A DNA stretch of 64,000 bases, taken from assembly GCA_034189225.1 (NCBI GenBank), contig JAXHVL010000026.1, positions 13,502 through 77,501 of the forward strand, in the 5' to 3' direction. This DNA comes from JAXHTY01 sp034189225 (GTDB lineage: Bacteria; Desulfobacterota; Desulfobacteria; Desulfobacterales; Desulfosudaceae). Made by a program: the position numbers and the translations under genes. This document shows, in pieces, positions 63,970 to 64,000 of the stretch (the stretch's first letter is position 1; each line of letters begins with the position of its first letter). Under the pieces are notes generated by a model. It did no database searches. It was not told the DNA's origin and worked only from the letters and a program-made list of their open reading frames with translations.

Positions 63970-64000
63970 AAAAGTCATCAACCATTCAATATCACTACGA

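Overview
The window looks like a chromosome segment of a sulfate-reducing Desulfobacterota bacterium (Desulfobacteraceae-like). This is inferred from the gene content: Mrp-type ATPase beside a DUF134 protein, a complete Gsp-type secretion operon, CooC-like ATPase, a Pfa-type polyketide/fatty-acid synthase, and the kinds of dispersed palindromic repeats. No rRNA or tRNA was seen, so the assignment rests on protein families only.

Layout. 1-2.0 kb (minus): partial mrp/NBP35 ATPase, a DUF134 regulator with a palindrome upstream, and a crotonase with one catalytic Glu replaced. 2.1-5.4 kb (minus): a tightly overlapping three-gene unit of nucleotidyltransferase-like protein, alkaline-phosphatase-fold enzyme and family 2 glycosyltransferase. 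5.7-17.7 kb (plus, visibly AT-richer): an accessory cluster opening with a good sigma70-like promoter. It holds two paralogous stand-alone condensation-fold acyltransferases, a GNAT-like protein, a CapK/PaaK-type adenylate-forming enzyme, an exported Ntn-hydrolase, a YbhN/LPG-synthase-type membrane protein, a CapA-type exported protein and a DegT aminotransferase. I cannot match this set to a described pathway. Two decayed transposase loci interrupt it. 17.9-22.7 kb (minus): flippase, galE and two glycosyltransferases. 22.9-25.3 kb (plus): a receiver-DUF4388-TM-coiled-DUF1566 fusion.

25.5-40.8 kb: a type II secretion system, with gspF alone on the plus strand and gspG-H-I-J-K-L-M-N-C-D-E plus yidD-like and TPR genes on the minus strand. 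41-47.3 kb: an IHF/HU gene, a U32 peptidase, a CooC-like ATPase translationally coupled to a Ski2-like helicase, and a PIN toxin-antitoxin pair. 47.4-63.6 kb (minus): pfaD, then a KS-AT-ACP-ACP-KR-DH synthase, then a KS-CLF-AT-DH-DH synthase. These three are expected to build a polyunsaturated or hydroxylated secondary lipid. No phosphopantetheinyl transferase or acylglycerolphosphate acyltransferase is visible in the window.

A second theme is repeats. At least eight families of short palindromic or MITE-like elements sit in gaps of the secretion and pfa loci. Several occur as one copy in each locus in opposite orientation, including a 145-bp MITE pair differing at only about three positions. 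They have altered gene ends: gspF ends in one, and the region upstream of gspH contains a remnant of another.
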